Shown: positions 1 through 8,242 of the stretch, piece after piece
Layout of the letters: each line of letters begins with the position of its first letter
Position numbering within the stretch: the stretch's first letter is position 1
Source: JAQBVV01 sp965249205
GTDB lineage: Bacteria > Acidobacteriota > Vicinamibacteria > Vicinamibacterales > UBA2999
DNA length: 64,000 bases
Assembly: GCA_965249205.1 (NCBI GenBank)
Contig: CBDFLL010000005.1
Location: forward strand, 930,001-994,000
Reading direction: 5' to 3'
Program-made: the position numbers and the translations under genes
The notes under the pieces: model-generated
Database searches by the model: none
Told to the model about the DNA's origin: nothing
The model's input: the letters and a program-made list of their open reading frames with translations, nothing else

Positions 1-1806
1 CTCACCGCTGCGCTCCGTGCCGAGATCGACCGATATTACCGGACATCCTGTCCGCTTTACGGCGATCTAAGCGTCCCCGTGAAGTCCTTTCTGTGGGTCA
101 AGGTGCTCAATTGCGAAGCCTGCGGGACGCCTTTCGATCTGTTTCCTGGCTACCTTCTCGCCCAGGACCGGCGGCACCCGAGGAACATCCTCGTCTGCCC
201 GATGTGCGGCGACCTCAACGAAGTCGAAGATCGCAAGAACCCGAGGAGTTGTGCCACATGCGGAAGCGCGCTTCACGAAGCCGGGCCCGCGCGGCAGGGG
301 TGTTGCGAGTGCCCGCACTGTAGGCACTCCAACGCCTATCCCGGTGAAGCCAAGCGACCGCCCACGCACCGTCTTTTCGCCATCGAGTACTACAACCCGG
401 CACGCAAGACAGCGCACAAGGGCCGTTTCTTCAAGAAGCCCGACGCGGAGGACCTAGCGCGCGTGGCCGAAGCGACCAGACGATGGGAACAACTCTCGTC
501 CCGCTTTGTGCCCGACCAGCATATCCCGCCAGGCGATGAAACCGACCGATTACATCGCTGGGGCTATATCCGCTACCGAGACATGTTCAACCCGCGCCAA
601 CTCCTCGGCCTGGAACTGAGCTGCCGGCTCATTGCGGACACGGAAGACCAGCGCATGCGCCATGCGCTCGCGACGAATCTTTCCGACCTACTGCGCTATC
701 AGAACATGTTGTGCCGCTACGACACGATGGCGCTTAAGTCCCTGGACATCTTCTCCATGCACGGCTTTCCGGTCGGGCTGGTGCAGTGCGAATCCAACTT
801 TATGGGCATAGTTAACGGCGCCCGATCTAATGTCGGCTCGGGCGGCTGGTCGAACATCGTGGACAAGTACGTCAAGGCGAAGCGCTATTGCGAGGCGCCA
901 TTCGAGGTCCGCCGCATCGGCTCGCGCAACGCCCGCGTGCCGATCGAAGGTGAATGGATCGGCGAGAAGCGGGGCGGTGGCGGCCGGAGCGTCTCCATCA
1001 GATGCAGGAGCGCGACCGAAAGCGCACTTGCTCCAGCCAGCCTCGATGCCGTGTTCACGGACCCGCCCTATTTCGGCAACGTGCAATACGCCGAGTTAAT
1101 GGATTTCTGCTATGTCTGGCTGCGGCGTCTTGTCGGGAACCAGGCCGAGGGGTTCGACCGCCCGTCAACGCGATCGCCGGACGAGCTGACGGGCAACGTC
1201 ACGCAGGATCGCGGCCTGGAACATTTCACCGGAGGGCTATCCAAGGTTTTTACGCGCATGGCTGATGCCTTGAAACCGGGGGCGCCGTTGGTGTTCACCT
1301 ACCATCACAACAAACTCGACGCCTATTGTGCCGTCGGCGTTGCGATCCTGGACGCCGGTCTCGTCTGCTCGGCGTCTCTACCATGCCCCGCCGAGATGGG
1401 TGGCTCGATCCACATTCACGGCACGGCGTCGTCGATCGTCGACACCGTGTTCGTGTGCCGGGCGTCCGGCGAGACGCCGCAGAACTGGCTGTTCAAATCG
1501 CCCGAGAAGCTTGTCGAGATCGTCGGCGAGGACTTGGCGCACCTGGCGACCACCGGCAGAACGCCTACTCACGGCGACACGCGATGCATCGTTTTTGGTC
1601 ACCTGACTCGAATGGCGGTCTGGGAACTCCGCAGTGTTTGGGACCGTGCTCGCTCCACGGCGGGCAAGATCGCGGCCTTCCGCGATAGGGTGACCGGTTA
1701 CGGAGACGTCGATCAGCTAGCACGACGGGCATCGCTCCCAGCATCGGCGGCAGACTTGCCATTGACCGAACCTGAAATGGAGGCGCCTGGTGCCATTTCC
1801 TTTTGA
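1..1806 (+). CDS. DUF1156-type adenine-specific DNA methylase, 5'-partial
   Basis: The reading frame is open from base 1, so the gene begins before the window; the first internal start (GTG 79) lies inside the conserved part. Four Cys pairs (CEACG, CPMCG, CATCG, CPHC) near the start form the zinc-ribbon region seen in COG1743/DUF1156 methylases. TDPPYFGN (about nt 1054-1080) is the N6-adenine/N4-cytosine motif IV. Motif I should lie in the missing N-terminal half or further on; I did not identify it. The last 17 bases overlap the next gene, which encodes a PD-(D/E)XK protein, so the pair is probably co-translated and acts as a modification/restriction unit. DUF1156 methylases are known from defence islands. 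Confidence 0.85.
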   Translation, partial: LTAALRAEIDRYYRTSCPLYGDLSVPVKSFLWVKVLNCEACGTPFDLFPGYLLAQDRRHPRNILVCPMCGDLNEVEDRKNPRSCATCGSALHEAGPARQGCCECPHCRHSNAYPGEAKRPPTHRLFAIEYYNPARKTAHKGRFFKKPDAEDLARVAEATRRWEQLSSRFVPDQHIPPGDETDRLHRWGYIRYRDMFNPRQLLGLELSCRLIADTEDQRMRHALATNLSDLLRYQNMLCRYDTMALKSLDIFSMHGFPVGLVQCESNFMGIVNGARSNVGSGGWSNIVDKYVKAKRYCEAPFEVRRIGSRNARVPIEGEWIGEKRGGGGRSVSIRCRSATESALAPASLDAVFTDPPYFGNVQYAELMDFCYVWLRRLVGNQAEGFDRPSTRSPDELTGNVTQDRGLEHFTGGLSKVFTRMADALKPGAPLVFTYHHNKLDAYCAVGVAILDAGLVCSASLPCPAEMGGSIHIHGTASSIVDTVFVCRASGETPQNWLFKSPEKLVEIVGEDLAHLATTGRTPTHGDTRCIVFGHLTRMAVWELRSVWDRARSTAGKIAAFRDRVTGYGDVDQLARRASLPASAADLPLTEPEMEAPGAISF

Positions 1807-2821
1807 AGTCGAGTTCGATGAGGTCCGGTCCGATCTCGACGCTCACGTCGATGCTGTGTTCGGGTGCCTCGAGTCCGAGTTTCTAGTCATGCCCAAAGGC
1901 GACGGATTCGTGGAGTTCCCGGTATTCGAGCACGCGTATGAAGCCTTGAAACGTGCCACAGAGAGTTTTCAGCATGTCACGCCGGACACGGTTGCGCCGA
2001 TCGTCTTCGAGACGCCGATTGCCCTGATCGTCCTTCGCTGCATGCTGGGGTTCACGCCGCCGGAGTGGGCCTACTACGCCAGCCGGCACACCGGCGTCGA
2101 GGTGACCCAAGGCGCTGCGCGCACACTCGACCGAAACATCCGTATGAAGCCCGAGGCAGCTTTGCCGAAAACGGGAGGCGTGACGGAACGGCGCATACGC
2201 GCGCTGATCGCCGCCGCGTGTCATGCCCTCGAATCCGGTATCCCCGGAGGCTCCCCCGGCACCCTCCACAGGCTCGACAAGGCTGACACCATGGCTGGCC
2301 TAGTCAGCGTTCGATCATCAGCGGAATTGGGTGTTCCCTACTCTATCTTGCTTTACGAGCGCTTTCTGGGCCGTCCGTTTGCCGGCCATCGGGATTCCAT
2401 CAGCGAACTCATCGGTAACATCGTCGAGAACGCCATTGAGGACGTTCTGTCCCGCGGGGGCATCAGCTTTCGCAAGACCAGGCGGGCAGAGCGTCTGCCC
2501 GACTTCGACCAGGCGCCCGATTTCGTGATCCCGAACGAGTTCAACCCACAAGTCGTCATCGAAGCGAAGCTCACCGAGGACGACGGCACGGCGCGCGATA
2601 AGGTGACGCGCGTTCAGCACCTCGGCTCGCTCAGTATGGAAGGCCGGCCATCGGACCAGCCGAAGTTCGAGGTGATCGCCTGTATTGCCGGACGAGGATT
2701 CGGCGTGCGGCGCGAGGACATGAAAAAGCTGCTGCTTTCGACTCGGGGCAAGGTGTTCACTCTGCAAAATATGAAGCAGCTCGTCGAATATACTCGGCTG
2801 AAGCAGTTCCGTTCACGCTAG
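1790..2821 (+). CDS. PD-(D/E)XK restriction-endonuclease-like protein
   Basis: 343 residues, starting 17 bp inside the upstream methylase gene. The C-terminal third carries a restriction-fold signature: APDF at 242-245 (Asp244), then a hydrophobic strand and EAK at 258-260, about 14 residues later, as in PD-(D/E)XK nucleases. The N-terminal 200 residues are not recognised. The overlap with a DNA methylase makes it the likely cleavage partner of a restriction-modification system. The exact family was not identified, and the role rests on the motif plus context. Confidence 0.7.
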   Translation: MPFPFEVEFDEVRSDLDAHVDAVFGCLESEFLVMPKGDGFVEFPVFEHAYEALKRATESFQHVTPDTVAPIVFETPIALIVLRCMLGFTPPEWAYYASRHTGVEVTQGAARTLDRNIRMKPEAALPKTGGVTERRIRALIAAACHALESGIPGGSPGTLHRLDKADTMAGLVSVRSSAELGVPYSILLYERFLGRPFAGHRDSISELIGNIVENAIEDVLSRGGISFRKTRRAERLPDFDQAPDFVIPNEFNPQVVIEAKLTEDDGTARDKVTRVQHLGSLSMEGRPSDQPKFEVIACIAGRGFGVRREDMKKLLLSTRGKVFTLQNMKQLVEYTRLKQFRSR

Positions 2822-3217
2822 CTAGCCGCCCGCGTCCAACTCACCGATGGAGCGCGGCGAGAGCGGGTGGGGGCGACCCTGTGCGACACGCTGGGGACTC
2901 AGCCCTGAGCGCGGCACGGTGCGGGACCGGCCCGACGTGGCTTGTCAGCGAGATGAAGACATCCAATCCGGCGGGAATGGACTGTGACCGGCTGCGATTC
3001 GTTGCTTTTCGGGTTCGGCTTGGCTACCGCTTCGGCGCTTTCGTGGGGTGCCGGACAACGTCACGACGCCGCCCGCGAACCACCACCCCTGCGCGTTGAG
3101 CCACGCGGTCTGACGCTCGATGCTGGCGCGGCGCTCATCCTACGCGCGAGCCATCTAAGGGGACCAAGACGCGGCACAGCGGCGTCAGCCCGGCTGATGG
3201 GTGAATCAGCGGCTTCG
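2822..3217. other. 395-bp gap, no supported gene
   Basis: Short reading frames on both strands overlap here, but none has a convincing start, ribosome site or recognisable composition. It separates the restriction-like pair from the toxin-antitoxin region and may be the left boundary of the prophage. Confidence 0.4.
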
Positions 3218-3406
3218 CTACATCCTGCGCGCACGCCGCCGAGGCGGCGTGTTGAACTCGGGGCGCACGACGACGTGTCTCGGCGTCCAGGTGTCCCCCT
3301 CGAAGTAGCACGTCAGCAGCAGCGCCGACATGCCACCCTCGAGGGCCTGCGGTCGCTTCAGAAGCTCGCGGCGGATGCCGTCGAGCATCGCGTCGATGCG
3401 CGTCAT
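3218..3406 (-). CDS. small hypothetical protein
   Basis: 62 residues beginning MTRIDAMLDG. The chosen ATG at 3406 has GGGAG about 9 bases upstream. The composition (amphipathic N-terminal helix, then a strand-rich TPRHVVVRPEF segment) looks like a real small phage or accessory protein, but I do not recognise it. It is divergent from the toxin gene at 3461 and may share its control region. Confidence 0.45.
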   Translation of the reverse strand: MTRIDAMLDGIRRELLKRPQALEGGMSALLLTCYFEGDTWTPRHVVVRPEFNTPPRRRARRM

Positions 3407-3423
3407 TGATCGACTCCCGACCA

Positions 3424-3458
3424 TTGACAGGGCTGTATATTGTAGTATGCAATACTAC
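3424..3458 (+). promoter_or_regulatory. toxin-antitoxin promoter with palindromic operator
   Basis: TTGACA at 3424-3429 fits a -35 box. A perfect palindrome, GTAGTAT-GCA-ATACTAC (3442-3458), lies right after it and would cover a -10 such as TATGCA (16-bp spacing). It ends 2 bases before the toxin ATG at 3461, where no Shine-Dalgarno is visible, so the message may be leaderless. The palindrome is the obvious site for autoregulation by the HTH antitoxin; the binding is inferred. Confidence 0.6.
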
Positions 3459-3460
3459 CC

Positions 3461-3862
3461 ATGCTGATTCAGGTGGTCCACTACATCACCAAGGACGAGA
3501 GGGACTACTTTGGCGACTGGCTCCATCAGCAACACGATCAGGTCCTGGCCCGCGTGCAGCAACGCATCGATAGGGTGCGCCGTGGCAACTTCGGTGACCA
3601 CAAACCGCTCGGGGCTGGTCTCTTCGAACTGCGGATCAGCCATGGCCCCGGATACCGGGTGTACTACGGCCGCGATGGGCAGCACGTCGTGGTCCTGCTG
3701 GCGGGCGGCACCAAGGCACGTCAAGGCAGGGATATTGAGAGAGCCCACGCCCACTGGAAGGCCTACAAACAGGAGCAACGACATGCCCGTCAAAGCCCAT
3801 ATCGCCAGCGAGTACCTCACCACGCCCAAGGCCATCGCCGAGTACCTCAACGTCGTCTTTGA
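3461..3862 (+). CDS. RelE/HigB-type (Gp49-like) toxin
   Basis: The first about 107 residues match the addiction-module killer family: a positively charged N-terminal helix region, GDHKPLGAGLFELRI, then GYRVYYGR and HVVVLLAGGTKARQ, ending in the helix AHWKAYK. Members usually act as mRNA interferases at the ribosome. They are normally about 100 residues; this frame runs on for a basic 26-residue tail and overlaps the antitoxin gene by 80 bp, so either the tail is extra or the stop was lost. Gene order is toxin first, as in higBA. Confidence 0.8.
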   Translation: MLIQVVHYITKDERDYFGDWLHQQHDQVLARVQQRIDRVRRGNFGDHKPLGAGLFELRISHGPGYRVYYGRDGQHVVVLLAGGTKARQGRDIERAHAHWKAYKQEQRHARQSPYRQRVPHHAQGHRRVPQRRL

Positions 3863-4094
3863 CGACCCAGAGAGCAATCATGAGGATCTCGTGATGGCGC
3901 TCCGTAACGTCGCGGAGGCGGTCGGCGGGATCTCGGAACTCTCGCGCCGAACGGGCCTGAACCGGGCCGGCCTCTCGCGCGCGCTCTCCCAACGGACCAT
4001 CCCACGGATCGATACGGTCCACAAAATCATGAAGACCTGCGGCGTGCGACTGCGATTCGCCGCCGCGCGGCCGAGCACGGGAACCTCACGGTGA
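3783..4094 (+). CDS. HTH (XRE/HigA-like) antitoxin
   Basis: 103 residues. The ATG at 3783 is preceded by AGGAG 7 bases upstream, inside the toxin frame. The core DPESNHEDLVMALRNVAEA, GISELSRRTGLNRAGLSRAL, SQRTIPRIDTVHKIMK is a DNA-binding antitoxin with an XRE-type helix-turn-helix at about residues 50-70. It should neutralise the upstream toxin and, with it, bind the palindrome at 3442-3458. Confidence 0.85.
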   Translation: MPVKAHIASEYLTTPKAIAEYLNVVFDDPESNHEDLVMALRNVAEAVGGISELSRRTGLNRAGLSRALSQRTIPRIDTVHKIMKTCGVRLRFAAARPSTGTSR

Positions 4095-4128
4095 ATGGTG
4101 TTCCAATCACCCGCTTCGCGCACGGTGC

Positions 4129-4236
4129 CTACCACCCCAGCGCCAGCCAGGCCAGCGTGAGCGCCATGCTCCAGAGGCCGACGACATACACGAGGCCCAC
4201 GACACACGCGAGGATCAGCCCGCGCGACCTCAGCAC
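4129..4236 (-). CDS. small membrane protein (35 aa)
   Basis: GTG start at 4236, overlapping the previous gene's stop by 7 bp. Almost entirely hydrophobic (LILACVVGLVYVVGLW, then MALTLAWLALGW): one long or two short membrane segments with a basic N-terminus. It is the last gene of the leftward operon and converges on the antitoxin gene. Function unknown. Confidence 0.5.
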   Translation of the reverse strand: MLRSRGLILACVVGLVYVVGLWSMALTLAWLALGW

Positions 4237-4451
4237 GCAACCTCCAGGCGCGTGCGCGGGGCACGCTGACCGCCAGGGCGCCGGCCTGGCCCCCGGTCCC
4301 GCGCCGACATCGAGGCCGACCGCGCCTGGGCCTCGGCCGTAAACCCTTCCCGTGGGTGCCCGACCCACCAGCTGTCCGTGCTGGCCGGCGGCGTGACGGG
4401 CGTCCCGTACAGCAGGGCCTCGGGGCGGTGACTGGCCGGGGTCACGCGCAT
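4230..4451 (-). CDS. small phage protein (73 aa)
   Basis: Starts 10 bp inside the end of the methylase gene (ATG 4451). The central WWVGHPREGFTAEAQAR segment has the look of small early-region phage proteins, and the C-terminus is Arg-rich. Its close packing between the methylase and a small membrane ORF supports it. Not assigned to a family. Confidence 0.5.
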   Translation of the reverse strand: MRVTPASHRPEALLYGTPVTPPASTDSWWVGHPREGFTAEAQARSASMSARDRGPGRRPGGQRAPRTRLEVAC

Positions 4452-6076
4452 GGCTTGGGCTCCGCTGGGACGAGGCTGAGTGCACCGGGCGTGTCGGGCG
4501 TGTCGAGCGCCGCGAAGAGCGGTCCGCCGGTCTGGAACTGCGCCACGGCCGCCCCGATCCGCGCCGCGGCGATCGGGACGTACTCGGCCTCGCGTTCGAT
4601 GCCGAGGAAGCGGCACTGCTCCTGGACACAGGCGATCCCGGTCGTGCCCGAGCCGGCGAAGGGGTCGAGCACCAGGCCGCCGCGCGGCGTCACGAGCCGC
4701 ACCAGCCAGCGCATCAGCGCCACGGGCTTCACGGTCGGATGGTGGTTGCGGGCGCCGTGCGTCCGGCTCGCCCCGGCGCGCGGACTGTTGAGGCCCGCGC
4801 TCCCGTCCTGGCGGTCGGTGGCGTCGCCGGCCGTCTTGCGCGGCAGATCCTCGCAGCCGCGCTCGCGCTCGTCGCGCGACGCCTTCGGGCAGTAGAAGAA
4901 GCGGGACGTGCCACCCTCGGCATCCAGCCTCGCCGCCGCCTCTTCGTCCAGCGCGACGTTCGGCGGCCAGCGGCCCAGGTCTGACCGTGCGCCGCCCCGA
5001 CTGAATCCGCCGGCGTAGCCAGGGCTACTTGTCGCATCCGACCCGTCGTCGCCGCTCCAATGCCCCTCACCCTTGGCACCTTCCAGCCGACACCCATCGA
5101 TGTTGAGCGCGCCTGTGCCGAACTCGGCGACGCACTGCGCCACCGTGCGCCCGCCCAGCGCCTTGCGAGCGAGGATGACGGGCTCGTAGGCCGGCTTGAG
5201 CGCGGTTCCCCAGCCGTCCCACTGCTTGGCAGTGTCCGACACAAGCTCACGAATAACCGACTCCTTTACAGAGAATCTCTCTCCAGTAATTCCTGGTGTC
5301 TCACCGCGATAGTCGTGGATGATCGGAGAGGCGCTGTACTCATCGCTCACGGTTCCTTTCCGGCCATTCAGCCGTGAGACTTCGGTGTCCATTGAGTCGT
5401 CAAGAGTGAGCGCCCTTTTCAGGGCAGCCCACTGTGACAGCGTCGGAACGGAGGGCTGGGAGTCGGAGTCTCGGGCAGCCCAATGTTCAACCAGTCTGGG
5501 ATGACACTCGAATTGGGTGGCGAGATCCTTCGACGTGATTCCTTGTGACTCCATTGCCGAGCGGAGAAACCGGCAGACCGGGCGACTCTCATCTGCTCGG
5601 TGTTTATCAATCGATCGACTGAGGTTCAACGACTTCGGGAATCCCGACCCGTACAGCCAGAGCACGACGTCGCGAATCTCAAATCCGGCATCTTCGATAC
5701 CGCACGTCACCCGATGCGCCATCCGAGGCGACGCGCACACGACCGCATGCGCACCAGGCTTCAGAACGCGGAAGACAGCCTCCGCCCACTGCTGCGTCCA
5801 GGCTTGGAACTTCAGCGATGCGGACGGCGATCGGTCGTATTTGACGGCAGCGCTGCCCGCCCATCCAGTGCGACCGCGAAGGTTCGGGTTGGCTTCGTCT
5901 GCCCCGAAGGCTTTCGGCGTGCGCATCTGCTCAACCGTCGCCGGCGCAAAGGTGTCCCACTCCCGGCCCATAAACGAAATTCCGTAGGGCGGATCTGTTA
6001 CGCAGGCGTCGATGCTGGCGGGCGCGAGCGTGGCGAGCGCGTCGAGACAGTCGCCGGTGAGGAGGCGACTCGTCAT
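4442..6076 (-). CDS. phage DNA methyltransferase (beta class)
   Basis: 544 residues. The start at ATG 6076 makes a 4-bp ATGA overlap with the upstream methylase and gives the usual N-terminus MTSRLLTGDCLDAL. Motif IV TDPPYGISFMG comes early; motif I VLDPFAGSGTTGIA and the FLGIERE segment are C-terminal, which is the beta-class order (N4-cytosine or N6-adenine). Between them, about residues 150-215 form an insertion with helix-turn-helix character (SKDLATQFECHPRLVEHW). Probably modifies phage DNA against host restriction; target sequence unknown. Confidence 0.9.
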   Translation of the reverse strand: MTSRLLTGDCLDALATLAPASIDACVTDPPYGISFMGREWDTFAPATVEQMRTPKAFGADEANPNLRGRTGWAGSAAVKYDRSPSASLKFQAWTQQWAEAVFRVLKPGAHAVVCASPRMAHRVTCGIEDAGFEIRDVVLWLYGSGFPKSLNLSRSIDKHRADESRPVCRFLRSAMESQGITSKDLATQFECHPRLVEHWAARDSDSQPSVPTLSQWAALKRALTLDDSMDTEVSRLNGRKGTVSDEYSASPIIHDYRGETPGITGERFSVKESVIRELVSDTAKQWDGWGTALKPAYEPVILARKALGGRTVAQCVAEFGTGALNIDGCRLEGAKGEGHWSGDDGSDATSSPGYAGGFSRGGARSDLGRWPPNVALDEEAAARLDAEGGTSRFFYCPKASRDERERGCEDLPRKTAGDATDRQDGSAGLNSPRAGASRTHGARNHHPTVKPVALMRWLVRLVTPRGGLVLDPFAGSGTTGIACVQEQCRFLGIEREAEYVPIAAARIGAAVAQFQTGGPLFAALDTPDTPGALSLVPAEPKPCA

Positions 6077-6759
6077 GCGCCGAGGTCCAGAATGCGTTGC
6101 TCCAAGCGCCTGGCCGCGATCTCGCAATAGCGTTCTTCGATCTCGATACCGATCGCAGCTCTGTTCTCAAGGCGCGCAGCACACAGCACTGAGCCGCCCC
6201 CCATGAACGGGTCCAACACCACATCGCCGTCTTGGGTCGTCGGCTTCAGTAGTTGACGTAACAGATCGGTCGGCTTATCAACTGGATGGCTACGCAAGGA
6301 TGACGGCACGTTCTTTACGCGCAGCACGTCCGACAGTTTTGCACCGCCGTACCATGCGCTATCCTTCCATCGTGCCGACACGATCAGTTCGTGACCATGC
6401 CTCCACTCAGAACCCATACCAATACCGCCCTTGTCCCAGATCAGTGACGCCATCGTGTCGAACCGTCGATACAATTCCGGGTAGAACACTGGGTAGCTTT
6501 CGTCGTCGCAGAAACAGAGCACTCGTGCTGTTGGATTCATGCGAGGCACGACGGCATCGAGTGCTTGGGCAAACCAGCGGCCGAGAATTGAAGTGTCCCC
6601 CCATGACCGCTGCCACTTCGCCCGAGAGGCGTAGTGTTGTGCCGGCATAAAGAACGGAGGATCGGTAAGCACAAGGTCGCAGAGAGGCAACGCGCCCATT
6701 AGGTCAAGTGCGTCTCCGTGGTAGATAGCGATCTCGCCACACGCGTAGTACGGCGTCAT
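6073..6759 (-). CDS. second phage DNA methyltransferase
   Basis: 228 residues. LTDPPFFMPAQHY is motif IV and VVLDPFMGGGSVLCAA is motif I, followed by IGIEIEERYCEIAARRL, so it is a compact beta-class N4/N6 methylase. HPVDKPTDLLRQLL before motif I is typical of this group. It overlaps both neighbours by 4 bp (ATGA at 6073 and 6756). Two different methylases side by side suggest protection against more than one restriction specificity. Confidence 0.9.
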   Translation of the reverse strand: MTPYYACGEIAIYHGDALDLMGALPLCDLVLTDPPFFMPAQHYASRAKWQRSWGDTSILGRWFAQALDAVVPRMNPTARVLCFCDDESYPVFYPELYRRFDTMASLIWDKGGIGMGSEWRHGHELIVSARWKDSAWYGGAKLSDVLRVKNVPSSLRSHPVDKPTDLLRQLLKPTTQDGDVVLDPFMGGGSVLCAARLENRAAIGIEIEERYCEIAARRLEQRILDLGA

Positions 6760-7100
6760 CCGAGTTCATCCAGGGACGTGATGACCGGCGTGCCGATGCG
6801 CAGCGCATAGTCCCGCTCGACCCTCGCGCCCGTGCTCGTCTCCCAGCGCGGCAGCAGCAGGACGTGCGTGCAGCGATCGATCACGGCGCAGTCATACGCC
6901 ACCCACTGCGCCCACGAGATGGTGGACGGGACCGCCCCGCTCAGGTGCGGGCTATACGCCGGGATGCCCCGCGCCACGCAGTCAAAGAAAACCCGGAGGC
7001 CCGCCGCCACGTTGTCTTCGCCGCGGTAGCCGTGCGCCGCGGTCAGCGGCCCTGAGAGATACACGAACAGATCGCGCCGGACCCGTAGGTCACTGGCCAT
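6756..7100 (-). CDS. DUF4406/nucleoside deoxyribosyltransferase-like protein
   Basis: 114 residues. YLSGPLTAAHG at the N-terminus, then AWVAYDCAVIDRCTHVLLLP-type helix and strand and GARVERDYALRIGTPV, match the small phage family related to nucleoside 2-deoxyribosyltransferases (GPI/GPM-type nucleotide loop, E-x-x-A near the C-terminus). In phages these are suspected of nucleotide salvage or base handling. It sits directly upstream of two DNA methylases with an ATGA overlap. Confidence 0.65.
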   Translation of the reverse strand: MASDLRVRRDLFVYLSGPLTAAHGYRGEDNVAAGLRVFFDCVARGIPAYSPHLSGAVPSTISWAQWVAYDCAVIDRCTHVLLLPRWETSTGARVERDYALRIGTPVITSLDELG

Positions 7101-7103
7101 CGT

Positions 7104-7205
7104 TCATCTCACGACCTCCCGTGCGGCCCGGATGAAGACGGCCGCGACCTGCGGGACGCTTCCTTCATGGGTTCGTGCTCGTTGTAGTAGGCGCGCATCA
7201 GCCAT
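7104..7205 (-). CDS. short coupled ORF or remnant
   Basis: A 33-residue frame (MADARLLQRARTHEG...) starts on the stop codon of the zinc-ribbon gene (TGATG) and ends 3 bases before the next gene's start. In another frame the same bases (7198-7109) read MRAYYNEHEP, the usual opening of a phage protein family that normally continues much longer. So this may be the decayed start of that gene rather than a real 33-residue protein. Confidence 0.3.
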   Translation of the reverse strand: MADARLLQRARTHEGSVPQVAAVFIRAAREVVR

Positions 7206-7372
7206 CAGTCCTTCGCCGGTCCACACAGCACCTGCGCTCCGTGCGCACCACAGCGCGGACAACCCGCCGCGACACATCCGGTGATGGCTGTCACGAAACG
7301 GTCGAGATCCATCGGGATCGTGATCGGTAGGTCCCATTCATGGCCGCACGTCGCACAATGCACCGTGATCAT
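7205..7372 (-). CDS. zinc-ribbon mini-protein (55 aa)
   Basis: MITVHCATCGHEWDLP at the start and CPRCG near residue 38-42 form two CxxC knuckles (Cys6/9 and Cys38/41), a complete zinc-ribbon in 55 residues. The ATG at 7372 overlaps the upstream stop by 4 bp (ATGA), which supports the start. Likely a nucleic-acid or protein adaptor of the phage; function unknown. Confidence 0.75.
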   Translation of the reverse strand: MITVHCATCGHEWDLPITIPMDLDRFVTAITGCVAAGCPRCGAHGAQVLCGPAKD

Positions 7373-7728
7373 CCGCGCCCCTCCGGCGGCGGCGTGGGGG
7401 CGGCCCCGCGCGCCGTGGCAATGGCAGCGCGGGCATCCTTGGTCGCTTCGTGCGCAAAATCGGGATCAGACCCCGCGTGCACCATGCACCGCTCGAGTCT
7501 CGTGACCGTCTCGTCAAGCGCCGCCAGCAGCTCGGGCGCGGCCTCATCCTCGTCTAGCTTGATCAACACCGAACACAGGTGCGCCAGCGCCCCGACCGGC
7601 GTGTTGGCGTGATCGCCAGCACAGCCGACCGTTCCATCGCCGGACGTCCACCCCGCGTAGAACTCGTCACCGACCGTCCGCACCTCGATGGTGCCGACCA
7701 GCGCGTCCTCACCCAAGGGCTCGGTCAT
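7369..7728 (-). CDS. phage hypothetical protein (119 aa)
   Basis: The start at 7728 (MTEPLGEDALVG) overlaps the upstream gene by 4 bp. Acidic, with a strand-rich N-terminal half (VGTIEVRTVGDEFYAGW) and helical C-terminal half (LLAALDETVTRLERCM). No family recognised; it belongs to the cluster of small early genes. Confidence 0.65.
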   Translation of the reverse strand: MTEPLGEDALVGTIEVRTVGDEFYAGWTSGDGTVGCAGDHANTPVGALAHLCSVLIKLDEDEAAPELLAALDETVTRLERCMVHAGSDPDFAHEATKDARAAIATARGAAPTPPPEGRG

Positions 7729-8048
7729 TCGCTCGCTGTCTCCCCTCGCGCCTTGGCGATCAGCGCACGGATCTCCGCCACGTTCACCGTCGGGCCGCCA
7801 TAGGGCATCCCGTGGATCTGAGCCACCTGGCACGCCCCTTTTAGCTCGTCGCTGGCAATAACGGCAACGGCCTGTTCGAGCGCCTTCAGCAGCTCGGGCG
7901 CGGCGGCGATGAGCCACGTGTTCGCCTCGCACTCGTCATCAGAGAAAGACTGGTCGCAGTCCGCCACGATCGTCCGGTGCTCACCGGACGGCGCCGAGAC
8001 ATACGGACTCTCCGATCGCCACGGCCCCGGCGTGTGCGCCGTCCTCAT
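7725..8048 (-). CDS. HTPGPW-type phage protein (107 aa)
   Basis: Starts MRTAHTPGPW, the hallmark of a widespread small early-phage protein family, then a strand region (HRTIVADCDQ), EANTWLIAAAPELLKALEQAV and a C-terminal helix. The family's function is not established. ATGA overlaps at both ends. Confidence 0.75.
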   Translation of the reverse strand: MRTAHTPGPWRSESPYVSAPSGEHRTIVADCDQSFSDDECEANTWLIAAAPELLKALEQAVAVIASDELKGACQVAQIHGMPYGGPTVNVAEIRALIAKARGETASE

Positions 8049-8242
8049 CGCCCTCCCTCCTGCGCCTCGTACGCCACGCGGCAGGCGCAGCGCACGAGCG
8101 TGGGCAGCGGCATCGCACTCCCCGATCTCGGCGCCCGATAGACCGTCTGCCACCCGCTGCTGTTGCCGCCGTCCCGCCGGCACGGGGTGAAGCGCGGGCC
8201 GGACGGAGCCGGCGCGGCACGCGGGGATCGCCCGCGCCTCAT
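8045..8242 (-). CDS. small hypothetical protein (65 aa)
   Basis: Start at 8242 is fixed by an ATGA overlap with the endonuclease gene; the stop overlaps the next start in the same way. Arg-rich N-terminus, then FTPCRRDGGN, WQTVYRAPRS and LVRCACRVAYEA. The three Cys residues might bind metal. Not recognised. Confidence 0.5.
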   Translation of the reverse strand: MRRGRSPRAAPAPSGPRFTPCRRDGGNSSGWQTVYRAPRSGSAMPLPTLVRCACRVAYEAQEGGR

